Positions 23,831-35,800 of a stretch of DNA of 64,000 bases are shown one piece after another. Positions within the stretch are counted from its first letter, which is position 1. Each line of letters starts with the position of its first letter. Location of the stretch: positions 93,314-157,313 of the forward strand of contig WSUB01000098.1 of assembly GCA_019633425.1 (NCBI GenBank), given 5' to 3'. The stretch comes from Tulasnella sp. 424 (taxonomy: Eukaryota > Basidiomycota > Agaricomycetes > Cantharellales > Tulasnellaceae). The position numbers and the translations under genes are program-made. The notes under the pieces were generated by a model. It had not been told where the DNA came from and ran no database searches. It saw only the letters and a program-made list of their open reading frames with translations.

Positions 23831-24043
23831 TCTACCGAAAGCCCTATTACAAGTTTTCTATCATTTGCTTCTGGGGTTGAGATGGAGGCGGCACTAGGGC
23901 CGTGCGCAAAGGGAGCCACTTTCCACGTCTTCCATCCACCACGCAGGAGATTGATGGTCAGTATCACGATGTATTACAAATTCCTCCTATATTATCTATG
24001 CAATCCTGGTTCCTCCTTCTCTTGCCCTCATTACTACTCGATC

Positions 24044-26201
24044 TCACGTCTCTCTCTGGTAACAGTCCAGACCACGCATTGCTCCAAGTCTTCCAGCGAT
24101 ATCATCGATCGAAGGCCGACTTGTGGACTCAGTTGCCCAACACTCCGAAAGAAGATTCCAAAATGGCGTGCTGATAAGCTTGAACCTTGATTGATCAGGT
24201 TTCACAGATCCGGTAGCAATGCTTCCTTGGAGAGCATGCATCGGGGTGTTAGACGAGAATTTAAATGCTGTCTTTCCAGAAGCCACCTGTGATGTCCCGA
24301 GACGAACCACCGGAGTGAGTGAGAGACTGGATCGAACCGATTTATTCGAAGCTTTATTCCTACCTCAAGCAGTAGCAGAGCAAACGCGTAGACATCACTC
24401 GGCTTGTGGCGTGGAGGGGTAATATAGCGGAGCAGTTCTGGTGCCATGTATATCATGCGACCCTTTTGCGGAATACTTGTCGTTAGGACTGTTTGGTTAT
24501 TGTAAGAGTCTTCAAGCATTTTGCTGAGGCCGAAATCGATGAAAACGGGATGGATGGAACCGGCTTCGTCTTCCCTTGCTAATACGTTTCCCTAGTGCCA
24601 ACGCAACTTGGAGCTTAAACACCGTTACTGCTCTCGGGTAATTCATTCAGCCTACATTATGGATATCGCCGTGGATAACGTTATTGGAGTGAAGGTATTG
24701 AAGACCTTCGGTCAGTTCCTTGAGCTAAATCAAGATTCGTGCTGATAAACAAGCCGCCCTTGAAGTAAAGGAACGAAAACGCATACTCACTATTCTGATC
24801 CTGTCCCTGTCAATAGATTTCTGGCTTTGGATGCATTTAAATAAAGTCCCACACTCGTACCAAATCGTAATGAAACACGGCGTTGACGAGTTGAAATTAC
24901 CGAGTAACGGTGCGATGTATGGATGACGGAGACTGCGCCAAATCTCGAGCTCTTTCCGAACGCGCTGGTCCTTGCATCAGGTTCCATTCAATCAACCACC
25001 CAATCCAGCTGAGTAGACTCACAGGTTCTGTGATGGTCTCTCCATTGGGAGGTCGAGTCTCGTTCAAGAGAACCAAGGACTTGACCGCGACCTAGTCAAT
25101 GTCAAGATTCAGAGATTGATTGTGACCGAAATGTGTGGACACTTACGAAGGACGATGGTTGATCGGCGCCTTGAACGTCAATTCGGCATTTCCACACCTC
25201 TCCGTAGCCTCCACGGTCATTTGAATTCCAAGCTACATGAGCGAACTGTGCAGGATATTGATTTCCGTCTGTCGGGTTTGTGAGTGTAAACGATACCCAC
25301 TCTCCATGTTTCCAGCGAGATGCTATTTTCGTGGGTAAGTTTCACGACTTGCAGTTAGATTGTTTCGTTTGCTCACGATCGACGTAAGGGGCCTGAGTCT
25401 GAGAGGGCTGAAGCAACGCCGTTCTTCTCGGCGCTGGAGAGGACAGGATAGCATCAATAGACATGCGTACCATTTTCAACTCGCTTTTGCTCTTAGCTTC
25501 ATTGAGCTAACCAAGTAGACGCTGAATAGGAGGCCGTACGATTGGATGGAGTCGACTCACTATCTGTTTTTTGCGCTCCTCAGTCATGTCAGCTCCCTCA
25601 GAGGTCGCGGAAATGCACCATAACACCTCCAGACTTCCGTCTGGGCCGCTCGGAACATCCGGTTTTTTGCCCCCGCCGTCTCGGACGACTACGGTAGGGA
25701 TCCTGATCGGTCACACGATATTACACCTAACGCTTTAAACGTACCTCGCACTGAACGGCTTGCCTTCGAGGGCAGGAATCCTGTCGCATCTTCACGGGGA
25801 TCGATTGAGTGCTTCCCGCGTTTGGAAGATCGGCTGGTGGATGGTTGGGCGCCCGGCCGAGCTTTGAATCGAAGTCGGTACACCACCGGATACGACAGCA
25901 CGTTTTTTAAGGTAAGCTCAGTGCCAACGGTAGGAACCTTTAATGGCACGGATTTATCCTCGGGGGCTTCGGGCAGCTTCACTGTGGAACACGGGTTTAG
26001 AGAAAACGGAGTATGACATTGGAGATCAACTTGCCAATGAAAGTCAAACTTTGAGGTGAGCAGCGAAGACCGTGGTCCATGGTTGTGAGAGCTAGGTAGC
26101 AGGATGAAATGATGAGAGAGTAGCCTTGAGGGTAGGAGGAAGTTTATAATGCTCCAGGAGCCTTTGTAGTACTGTCCTGCCGCCGCCACTTGTTCAAACA
26201 C
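24044..26201 (-). CDS. MSP/VAP-like domain kinase (cassette 2, minus strand), start codon lost
   Basis: This is the paralogue of 17610-19711 with the same intron positions. The kinase domain is intact: VAVK, LRHPYIAPLLG, HGDIHNGN, IDFGLS, YMAPELL. The branch site of the intron inside the glycine-loop exon is CTAAC with a clean TAG acceptor, better than in cassette 1. The MSP-like strand pattern PFSLNP, LTLKNVLSYPVVYRL is kept. The equivalent of the cassette 1 ATG is gone: similarity stops near 26162, the frame runs on to 26201 and beyond without an ATG, and an upstream TGA closes it. Either an upstream exon supplies the start or the gene is a young pseudogene. Confidence 0.65.
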
Positions 26202-28238
26202 CGTAGCGGCGCACGCGCCATTCCCCGATTCTACCTCAGTACTTCAATCCATCAGCATTAATATATATACGAAGCAAACAATTTAATCTTCTCAAAGCGG
26301 CTCACTCATCGCGTGAGAGTACCTCCCTGAGATAGCCCGAGACAATTAGGGGCGGAAGTGGCGTCAATTGGTGCAAGGCTTTGGAAATTCAATGGAAAGG
26401 ATAAGCTTGTAAATTATGAAGCAGAACTCCACAATATGAACCATTTGCACGCGGATAGCGTAGCACCTCGCCCTTGTCCAGCATCATATGAGCTTCCTCT
26501 TACAAGATGACCTTTTCCCAATCCCCCTCTCTCATTGCTTACTCGGGACGACGACGATGACGACGACGACAAGAAAAAGAATGACCACGCCAACACCGCC
26601 GCCGCCCACCGACAAAACCGAAAACCCACTCACAACCAATCGCTGGCCGAGCTCAGCCATCCTCTGACGCCTCTACCGCATCAACCGGACACGTGATGGG
26701 TCGGGCTCACATTGGCATCAGCTTCCGCACAAAGAGCGATGTCGCCCCGTGCCGGAATCAAACAATTGGCTGGTGGGGGATTTTATATAGATAGTTTTTG
26801 TAAATAGAAGATAATGTAATAATTTCTATCTAAATACACTATAGTTCTGTATACCCCAGACCGCGCAATATCAACCGAAACTGCTCTTTGGCTTACTGGA
26901 CCGCGACGCGTGGAATCGCGTAGCGGACCTGATGTGCCGTAACGTTACGGTCATATTTATCGTTCTTTTCTTTTTTCTGAAGCGAGTGCCGCGCGCAGAG
27001 AAACGTGGACAGATTCTGTTGCTCTGGAGGTTTAACTCGCCATGGTGGGCGTGGGGAGATGTTTCTTAGGTCGGGGTCGTATAGCGGATGTTGAATAGGA
27101 CTCTGAGGCACGGGAAGCCCGCCGATTTTTTCGAGGTGTAAGTCCTAATATCCGCGGAGAATCACCCGAGAGCCATTATACTGGCGGTGGTGTATATTGG
27201 GTTTTGGAGTTCCCTTTTGAATTTCATCCACATTACCCTCCATACCTTGGCGGCCTACGAGACTGTGTGACGACATCGCCGCTCTCCGAGCGGCCCACCA
27301 CTTACAAACATCGATATCGAGCCAACCTAAAGAATCGAGGCTTACAATCCCAAATGGTTGTTCACCGCTCGTCATGTCCGCATTATGAGATAATAGCTAA
27401 AGAGGGGGTAGATACGGAAGACCCTCGGCAAGCGATCCGATTGGCCGCCGACATGATTTTCGTCGACCATTTTCGCCCCACAAAACACGTGGGCGACAAA
27501 GTCCGATCTTGACAAAAGTGATGTCCTAAAGCGAGGGCCACTTCACGGGATTTTCGCCGCGTTTTCGCCTGACTAAAAGGTCAATTTCGGCCCTGTGTGC
27601 GTTAGTTGAGCGGATGCTGAGATAAGCCAGCCACGGGGTTGGAATTCAAAACCCTCCTCTACTACGTAGGGTCGGGGAAAATACTACCAAGCTTTCATCC
27701 ACTTCTGTGCCTGATGGGGGACAGAGTTCAATAGGGGATAAGCGTGGTGACACATTGAACTTTTAGTTGGACCTATGGTAAGTCTAAAGCCTAAACATTA
27801 AGACTCATATAAGGTCAACTCCTTCGCCCATTCAGGCCAAATCCCGACTCTACGAGCCAATAAATTTTCAGGGGACATGTTCAAATTCCCTCATCATAAG
27901 GAGGGAACAAAACCCGTGGAAAGCTCAGGAACGGAGTGTCGAGGGGACGGGGACATGAACAAGTGGTCCCGGTAGTACAGTATATCAAGCACTGCACTGC
28001 ACCTAAACTCGCAGGGCCGACATCAGCCCGTACCACATAGAAAGACTTGACTTGCAATTCCCTTTGTATCTCTCGCGACAGTATCCAGAGCGCTGTGAAA
28101 GTAGTGGCGGAAGCAACGAGCGACAACACATGTTTTGGCCAGGCGGCAACGTCAGGGTATATATCCAAGCTTGGATGAACACGAACCACCTTCAACATCT
28201 CCCTTAAGCACACCCATCGAGGCATCTAAACGTTACTC
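26202..28238. other. Insertion-enlarged interval between divergent kinases, cassette 2
   Basis: About 1.8 kb here has no counterpart in cassette 1. It holds a GAC trinucleotide run near 26550-26575, an AT-rich stretch near 26780-26860 and short unsupported frames. No terminal repeats, transposase or reverse transcriptase were recognised. Confidence 0.5.
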
Positions 28239-30068
28239 ATGGCTCATCACTTGACTTTCGATCCTCCCGTGTTAACTCTCCGAGGTATGTACCGTATTTA
28301 TATCGCGACGCCTCTAGAATGCCTTCCCACCGTTTTCTCAATTCTCAGAACCTTTCAACGAGGTTAAGGTTACGGAATTGAAAATTTGTGGTGATCCCAA
28401 AGTCCACGTGGTATATCGCACTTCCCTTATCTTAACGTGTGGTCTAAAGCTCGTCATTAGAGACACCTCGAAGTTTGGCTTCGCGGCGTCGCAAGGCACG
28501 ACCTCTCTTAAATGTATGTATGGTCCAGACTCGTACAAGATGTAAAAAGGTTACGTCGGTCTCTAATCATGAGTAATAGTTGCAGTCCTCCCTTCGAAAG
28601 GTGAACCGCAGCTCGCCGGGAAGCGTCAGCATCTCTGTCTGGAGAGCTTTGAGACGTCGAACGCGGGTGGCGAGGGACGGCGGAACAAACGGTAGCCACC
28701 CATTCTTCACTTCATCCTTATTTTCTGACAGGTCTGGACTACTTTCCTGTAGTGGAGTAATATAAGACGGAACGGGACACACATAACCAGTTGGATAATC
28801 CCAATCGTTGTTCTAAGTCCGGGCGGCGTGTTTGAGATACCGCCAACGTTGTCAAATTGTGTAGAAGGACTCCTGCTGAGAGCGGGCGAAACGGCCTCGT
28901 TGGATGGGGTAGCAGCCAAGCTAAACCCTGAGCTTATGGCTTCCTCCGAGAGAAGTGTCGCGAGTAACTCGAGAGGGATGGTGCAGGAGGGGGTCATGAC
29001 CTACGTTAGCTCTTCGGAAAAGATCCTGAAGGTACGCAGTCGTAATGGACCCTCCGGTGACCTTACTAACTTTTAACAGGTCGCTATCAAATACATTGCG
29101 GACAACAATAATAGTGGAGGCAGTGGGGAATCAACTGCGAGGAGTCTCGTTGAGGTACGGTGGCTTCTTACTGCTCAACTCTTGACGTTCAGGTCCCTCA
29201 CTCCATCCCCAGCGAACCCAAACTGAGCTACGCGTTTGGCTCCGCCTGAAACACCCAAACATAGCACCACTTCTAGGATACGCGGTCCATCCGAGAACCT
29301 TGTTTGTGTCCCCATTTTACCCAAATGGGAATGTATTCGACTTCGTCAGGAATACCTCTGCGAAGGGACCAACGAGGTTAAATCTGGTTTGTACCCTTCA
29401 ACCTGTCAAGAAAGGATGACGATTATAAGAATATTTATTCCGAATTTAGATTCATCAAATCGCCTTAGCACTCGAGTATATTCATCGCGAAGGGTTTGTT
29501 CACGGAGACTTGAAGTGTGTAAGTCAGCTAGCGGTTGGTTCGACTCGCGTCTTTGACCTTTTGAGATTTCCTTTCACAGGATAACGTTATGGTCGATCTT
29601 CACTCAAACGCAATCATCATTGGTTTCGGATTCAGTCTTTTCCAGGCGGAAGCAGACAAGCATATCACCACCGTGGGCCACCAAAAGTATCAGCCCCCAG
29701 AGCTTTATCTTACCCGGCGAAAGACTTGGAGGGGTGATGTGTATGCATACGGGCTGCTTACCTTGGAGGCAAGTCTCGTTCCCACATATTACGAGATTCA
29801 TCAAGAAAGCTATGTTCGCCTACTGAGCTCATTCCTGAAGATCGCGACAGGAGTGAAAGCCTTTGAGCGCTGCGGCCCTCCCCAAGGGACGTATGTCGCT
29901 TCACGACACATAAAGCGGTTTCATTACAATCAGCTAGATTCCCGTAGCCCGTTGTGGGAAATTATGGAACGCTGTTGGCGGCTGTATCCATTGCAACGAC
30001 CCTGGATGAACGAAACTAGACTGAAGCTCCAGGATCTTCACGGTTGCCAAGTGCAAAGAAATATGTAG
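28239..30068 (+). CDS. MSP/VAP-like domain pseudokinase (cassette 2, plus strand)
   Basis: This is the paralogue of 20266-22093 with the same nine-exon plan, including the GC-donor intron at 29769-29840. The MSP-like part is kept (LTFDPPVLTLREPF, GDPKVHVVYRTS). Two lesions are seen. Exon 3 (28601-28691) is one base shorter than in cassette 1, so normal splicing to 28753 leads to an early TAA; an AG five bases further on (exon start 28758) would restore the frame. The metal-binding motif is IIIGFGFS where cassette 1 has IIIDFGFS, so the DFG aspartate is glycine. HGDLK is kept. The product is therefore predicted to be catalytically impaired, or the gene is a pseudogene. Confidence 0.7.
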
Positions 30069-31143
30069 GAATGGATGGACTCTTCGGACATTTTAGGAGT
30101 TCGACCCGTTCCTATCCTTCCCAAAGCAAACTGAGACTACTAGACGGGCAGCAACAGAATGGGATGATTTGAAATTTGTATCTACAGTAAAACACCATTA
30201 TACGCCCCACCTTGTATATTTTCCTTTGTCCGCTGAATGCGCGTCCACGGTAACAGGGTTGCCTGTCTAGGAAACCAAACTGATGTTCAGTCCAGCTCGA
30301 AATACCTCGTTGATTGCCCACGATGCTTAATCTCAGTCTTAAGTGTGGACGCGACGGTGATGAATCTGAGACTGAAAGAGCGTCGATCCGGTGGGCATCC
30401 CTTGCTATTCGGTCGCGTCCATAGTGTCGCGATTATGATGTCCTCAAAAGCCGTCCAATGAGTGATAGTAGATATTTTACGCTTTTTGCTATGTAATCCC
30501 GTGTCTGATTGGCTAACCCTGACCACTAATTTTAGATGCGCCCGTCGGCTTGGACGCTTTCCGACCTCTGTCACGTGTTCGCTGCAACGGGTTCCTTCTT
30601 TGAAAACACCATACAGAGGTCAAGGTTCGAAAGGGCTCATCCGTCAGCAGCTCAGTTCCATCTCTCGTGTACCTGTTACAACATCAAACTGCAAACTTCC
30701 GCCAAACTCCGACCTGCTCTGTTCTAGCTAGGCGCTCGTGGTCACGGCACCTTCATTTCCCACGGTCACGCGGCCAGCCGGGTATCCGAGGCGGCGTTCT
30801 ACAACCTAGCCGTCCGATTCGACGGTGCAGAGTTGTACATGTCTTCTGCTCGGTGCACCAATCGAGATTACATGTGTGCGGTTTCTTGGACTAGGGCCAG
30901 TATACGCCACGCGATAATTTTATCGGCGGAACGTGATAGACGGCCACCTTACCTCGCCAACCTTCACCAGCCCCCGATTTCAAGGGCCTTCCATTTGGAG
31001 GTTTCGTCTCTGTAATAACCGTTTTCTCTTTGCCACCCATTTCTCACAGGTACACAACTCGCACAATCCAAGAATTTTTAACATTTAAAAAGCCCCAGCT
31101 TTCTATCTCCGACCGAGCGTTCGACATACCCCCCCTCATCCAG
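30069..31143. other. Region between kinase and zinc-finger gene, cassette 2
   Basis: This aligns with 22094-23173 with many small indels, supporting a noncoding role. Confidence 0.45.
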
Positions 31144-31803
31144 ATGCCGCATTGTCAGGAGTGCGGGAAGAATCTTTCTGTGCGTCGCCTATCCTGGAGC
31201 CTTGGCATTCTCTGACTCCTGTTCATCGCCATTTTCTTTTTCACTTGCAGACTTCAGTTGGTCTTCGAAGGCATGCCAATTCGCAGTACGTAGCGATATT
31301 GCCTCGAGGTTGTCGTCTCTCTTCTGACATCGCATCCCCTTCCTCTAAGACATAAGCGAAGCGTCTGGCACGCATGCCAATGCGGGAAACAATATCTCGA
31401 TCCAGCGGGGCGCTCCCGATGCCGACGCAGCCATCTAAACACATTTTGCTGCCCCGTCTGGGGCTGCCTCTATCAGTTCGTGGTGGCGCTTTATCTACCT
31501 AATATACCGAAGCGTTGATATATTTTGTAATCTAGGAGTGGCCGTAAAGACACAGTCAAACAGCACTTACGCAGTCGACATCCCGACTCGGTAGAGCTCG
31601 AAGTCCTTACGCTCCCGGCCTTGGGGACGTCGAGTCCCGAGTCCTCGACCGCGAGCCTCGGGTCCAACTCGACACCGCCACCAGAGCTAGTCCTGTCCTC
31701 CCCTTCCATTTTTCAGCCCCAACCAGATGCCACTCACGCATCTCCGTCCCAGTCTGACCCTCCCTATCCTGGGTTGTCGCCTGGGGAGTCATGGTCCCCG
31801 TAA
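31144..31803 (+). CDS. Small zinc-finger protein (cassette 2)
   Basis: This is the counterpart of 23174-23830. Proposed exons give MPHCQECGKNLS, an intron with GTGCGT donor and CTGAC branch, TSVGLRRHANSQY, then RSVWHACQCGKQYLDPAGRS and RCRRSH, and finally GRKDTVKQHLRSRHP with a Ser/Pro tail ending at a stop at 31801-31803. The first finger Cys is present here, unlike cassette 1. Finger two fits C-x1-C-x12-C-x3-H. The splice before the last exon remains uncertain, so the protein cannot be fully written. Confidence 0.45.
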
Positions 31804-32665
31804 GACTAACGGAGCATGGTGCAGTATTGCTCCCGAAATTTCTATTTGGCCTGCGATTTCCTCTATTGCTCCCGCTGTCCGCTGTAAGCGCTTCATATAG
31901 TCTTCGCAAGCTGTAATGTCGATCTAGCAAATTCGAGTTACGTGTCGCATGTACTTTCCCTAAATACCATGTTCTGTTGTTGTACCGGAGCGAGCGTCGC
32001 CGAGAGGGGAGCAAGGGGACTCTGGAAACTGATATTGTTCGGCGTTTGGTGGGGACATGTTGGGATCGTGCGCGGTTCTCTTCGTCCACCACCAGCTCAT
32101 CGCCAACACAGATCACGGCCTATAATACTTTTTCTTTCGACCATGTAATGTGCGCCCATTACTCCCGCAAACGAAGCAGTGTCTATGGAGAATGCGGTGA
32201 GCCCGGCGCACGAGATTTCGTTTTCAACAGGAGGGGATCTCCATTTCGACTGACCTGCTCTTTCTCGCATCGCACTTCGCCTGATTTTAACCCCCTTCGC
32301 ACCAGCTCTCCCTCCAGTCGCTATCCGTTCGACATCCAGATCATCTCGCCCGAGGCTCTCGGCAAGTTTTAATACCAGCCATGTCGCCATCATACTTCCG
32401 GCCTGTCGATCATCACGGTTCGAACCACCACTTTTGCCCCACCAATGTATGCTGCAGAGGATGAGCAAGACAAGAGGATAAGAAGCGTCAACTGGACACA
32501 CCTCTCTTTCGTGCTCCGCCTCCGCCTCCGCGCAGACTCTACGTTCTCTCCCCTTGTCCATCGTCATCGACTCGCCATCGACGGCCCAAGCCCATCAAGT
32601 TGACAAGCATCCGCGACTACCACCCTTTACCTGCCACAGCTACGCCGATCGCACCATAATCACCC
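31804..32665. other. Intergenic, no gene seen
   Basis: Frames on the minus strand (for example 31607-32116) overlap the zinc-finger gene and show no family features. From about 32400 the sequence becomes pyrimidine-rich, like a fungal promoter or 5' UTR leading into the frame at 32666. Confidence 0.4.
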
Positions 32666-32899
32666 ATGCATCCCGCCAACATGCCTACTCTGCCCAGCAA
32701 CGAGTCCCTGTCGCCGTCATCAAGCGGCGTGAACAGCAAGGACCCGCACCACCACGACGCCGCCCGAAGCCAAACACTCTCCAGTTGCAGCTCCCAGGAT
32801 CTCAGCCCACCTTCACCGACGTTCACAGCAAGTTTGGACATGAAAAGAGTCTCACCTGAAGGTGCATTTACTCCGGCGCACGAGGGCAGGGTGCAATGA
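32666..32899 (+). CDS. Hypothetical polar N-terminal fragment
   Basis: ATG 32666 opens 77 codons of low-complexity Ser/Pro/His sequence (MHPANMPTLPSNESLSPSSS, ARSQTLSSCSSQDLSPPSPT) ending in MKRVSPEGAFTPAHEG. It is preceded by a pyrimidine-rich leader. Such sequence is typical of the disordered N-terminus of a larger regulatory protein, but nothing downstream continues it, so it may be a stranded 5' fragment of a gene located elsewhere. Confidence 0.35.
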   Translation: MHPANMPTLPSNESLSPSSSGVNSKDPHHHDAARSQTLSSCSSQDLSPPSPTFTASLDMKRVSPEGAFTPAHEGRVQ

Positions 32900-35800
32900 C
32901 CTCGCCACCATCTGTCTCCCTCGGGTCGTCACCACTCGTACGAGCGCTGTGGTCCTAGGATTGATGTAGAGTGGAGATCGTGGCTCTCGTCCTTTCATGT
33001 GATCTTCATCACACTAGCGGCGTCTCGCTTGAACGATCAGACGGGGGTCCGCGAAGCCGCTCTTGCGATCCAAGATCTCCACTCGACGTTTCTTGTCACT
33101 ACACTTGCAAGCGCATGGACCTTTCAGTTGCTGGGCACTACCGGAGAAATATCGAAGCCGTATTCGGACCGTAGGGGACTGCGCCCATCGAGGTCATCGT
33201 ACAGTGATCGTCGGTAAGAAGGTCGACTTGGTCCAGACTCGGCTGAAGGTTACTCTAGATGGATTAGCGGTAGGGACAACCAGCACGATATCATACCGAA
33301 TCCTCCGACCTTCCTAGGTGTAGACGCATCAACGTGACCGATGACGCATAAGCGACGCACTGCACCGGTTCGAAGCTTAGCCCCTTGCAGATCAAGGTCA
33401 ACACTCCTCGTTCGCGCCTTTAGAGGGCCTTCCTCGTTTACGTGATCTTGGTTGTGGTCTCGGGTGAAAGTTGCTTCGCTCCCTGTTATGGCGCTATTTC
33501 GACTTGGGCCAACACGGAACGGCTGCGTTGAAGAGTGAGCTTCGCCGGACGTCATTGCCGCGCTCACAAGGGGTGCCGTCAAGTAACGAGAGTCGATATC
33601 ATTCAAGGTCGTGTATACTACGTATGGGGGACATCACCTAGAACAAAGACAAAGCACCGATTCAACTTGTCAACCGCGTCACTGTTCGTGTCAAGTCGCT
33701 AGAGGCCAAGAATCCAAGCACGCACCCCGAAGAAACACTCCTTTACAGTCTTGTCGTCTAATAGTCATAATATACAGGCTCTCCGTTCGTGTGCGCTTGA
33801 ACTACTGGGCAGACTCTGTGTGTCGATGCGCGAATGCAGAGAAAATTCGTTTACCAAATCCCGTCGGACGGAGGACCGCCTTCTAGAGAAGGAGTAACGT
33901 CAGAGCTGTGCGTGACGATGCGGCGAGTGAGATGCTGTTTGTGTGTGCTTTGTGCGTCTCTTGGTCGTCTGGAGGTCAGTGGTTGGGATTGAAACGCGCT
34001 TCGGGTGGAGGACGGACTGAGGCACAGCTGAAAGGGTCTCGGGTGAACGATGATCCGCGACTGAGAAAAGCCCTAACGAGCGATATAGAGTGCATTATGA
34101 GCTCAAACAATTACTCTATGAGAGGCGTGCACTAGGGTTAGGAGTTGTCTGAAGCTGATGAGGAACCTTCCATGCCTGTCAGAGTTCAAATTCGCCCAAA
34201 CAGTGAGAACAATCAAATCGAGCAGATGCAATATTTTAGATGGCTTCGAACTTTTGAACAATCAGTGAACTGTCTATTCTAGATTACGATACGGTCGTTG
34301 TGAGAGGTCGCGTTCCTGCAGGTGGATGCGTACTTTTGGTGTGGAGACATTTTCGCGGCGTTCGAAAGTCCGATCCCGGTCAGGCACGGCCGTGCTGACC
34401 AATCTGCGAGCCAATTCGGTTCAAATACCTGGTGCCACATTTCGCTTTGTTTCCGCCATTGCGAAGCTTGGTTTCATTTTTGCCACTGACGAAAGCTTCC
34501 ATACTATCAGTAGTTCTGCTACCGTTTCCGCCGGTGAAAATTGTGACAGACTCCTGGTGTGATTTATGTCCATCGCGCGCGCAAGGAGAGAGCAGTCGTG
34601 TCCAGCCCAGAACACGGCCGTAATGTGGGAGAAGAGCCCACCATGTTCGGGCTATTTCCGAAGCCACAACACGATCCGAGCATTATCTGCTAAAATAAGC
34701 TAACCAGCGTGCACGTGCCTTTCACTGAGAAAACTACGTACGTCTCGGAATTCAAACATGCTCTGGACACGGGATACTCATCATTTCCCACACATTCGCC
34801 GCATGTTCGGATTCCGGACATTACCGACCTCCCCTTGTGGTCTGCACCGCTAGCTAGTCTCAATGAGATGCACGATCAGGCAGAGCTCGCCGCCATTTGA
34901 GAATTATGGCGTTCCGGATCCCGAGGTTGTGGAACATATGCCACTTCGAACTAGCTATTGCAGGCAGTACCGATCGGCTTGCTCTTTTGCGCACTAGGAT
35001 CAGTTTGGGGAGTCACCCATGAAAAAATTTCCTCTCCCTACCTCTTGATGTGTTGGGGACGTGTTTATTGTATCGAAGTCGCCAAGTCGGCCTGTGTCTT
35101 TGAGGTCTGCAGTACCTCTAACTCCGCTCTCGACCAACTGGGCTCACAGACAGCAGCCGCAAGAATCCACGGACGCCGCTGATTCTCAAACCCATGTTCT
35201 CCGCTTTGGGCACCTCCGTTAGCAGACTCAACAGGTTCGGTCATTTTGCTCCCGAAAGATCTAGATCAATAAGCCCTACAACAACACTTGGGCTTCTTTC
35301 ATCCCCAAGTCGCAGCTCTTCCCTTCGGCGGGCGAGCTTTGAACCTTGATACACATGCGGCTTTAGCTAAATGAAGTACAGAGTTTACTTTACTAACTTA
35401 TTTTAGTTGGGGTCAGGGTCGAATGCAACCGTTTAAGGGAATAGGTCAACACCCCCCACGTGTAATTTCGGTAATAACAAACCGGCATTTTGATGCTAAT
35501 AATACCTATATAATCCTTTGATGATCATCCATAGACTGTTCGATGGGGCGCTATAGCATACCTGCTGCTCTGGTAGGCATCCAGGGCTTTGCTGGAACCG
35601 TCCGAGTCCATGGACCGGGATAGCGGCATCCCCAACAACAATTCAGCCCATCTCCACAATCAGAATAGACTATTCCTTAAACTTCCTTTCCGTCAGATGC
35701 ACACGCCGCACTGATTGTCCGTACCAGGGGAGGAACCGAAGTCATGTCCATCAACCCTCACCCCTCCTCTTTCCTCTGATCGCCTCCCAGGCTCCCACTT

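Larger units (their letters stand above)
24020..31800. repeat. Three-gene cassette duplication, unit 2
   Basis: This is the second copy of the 17560-23830 cassette. It is longer because about 1.8 kb (26165-27970) replaces about 0.2 kb between the two divergent kinase genes. Confidence 0.88.

Noticed and set aside
26414..26629. A 71-codon minus-strand frame with a poly-Ser run
   Set aside because: It arises from a GAC/GTC trinucleotide repeat; no other coding feature.
32410..32430. GGTTCGAACC, resembling a tRNA T-loop
   Set aside because: No acceptor stem, D-arm or anticodon arm can be fitted around it.
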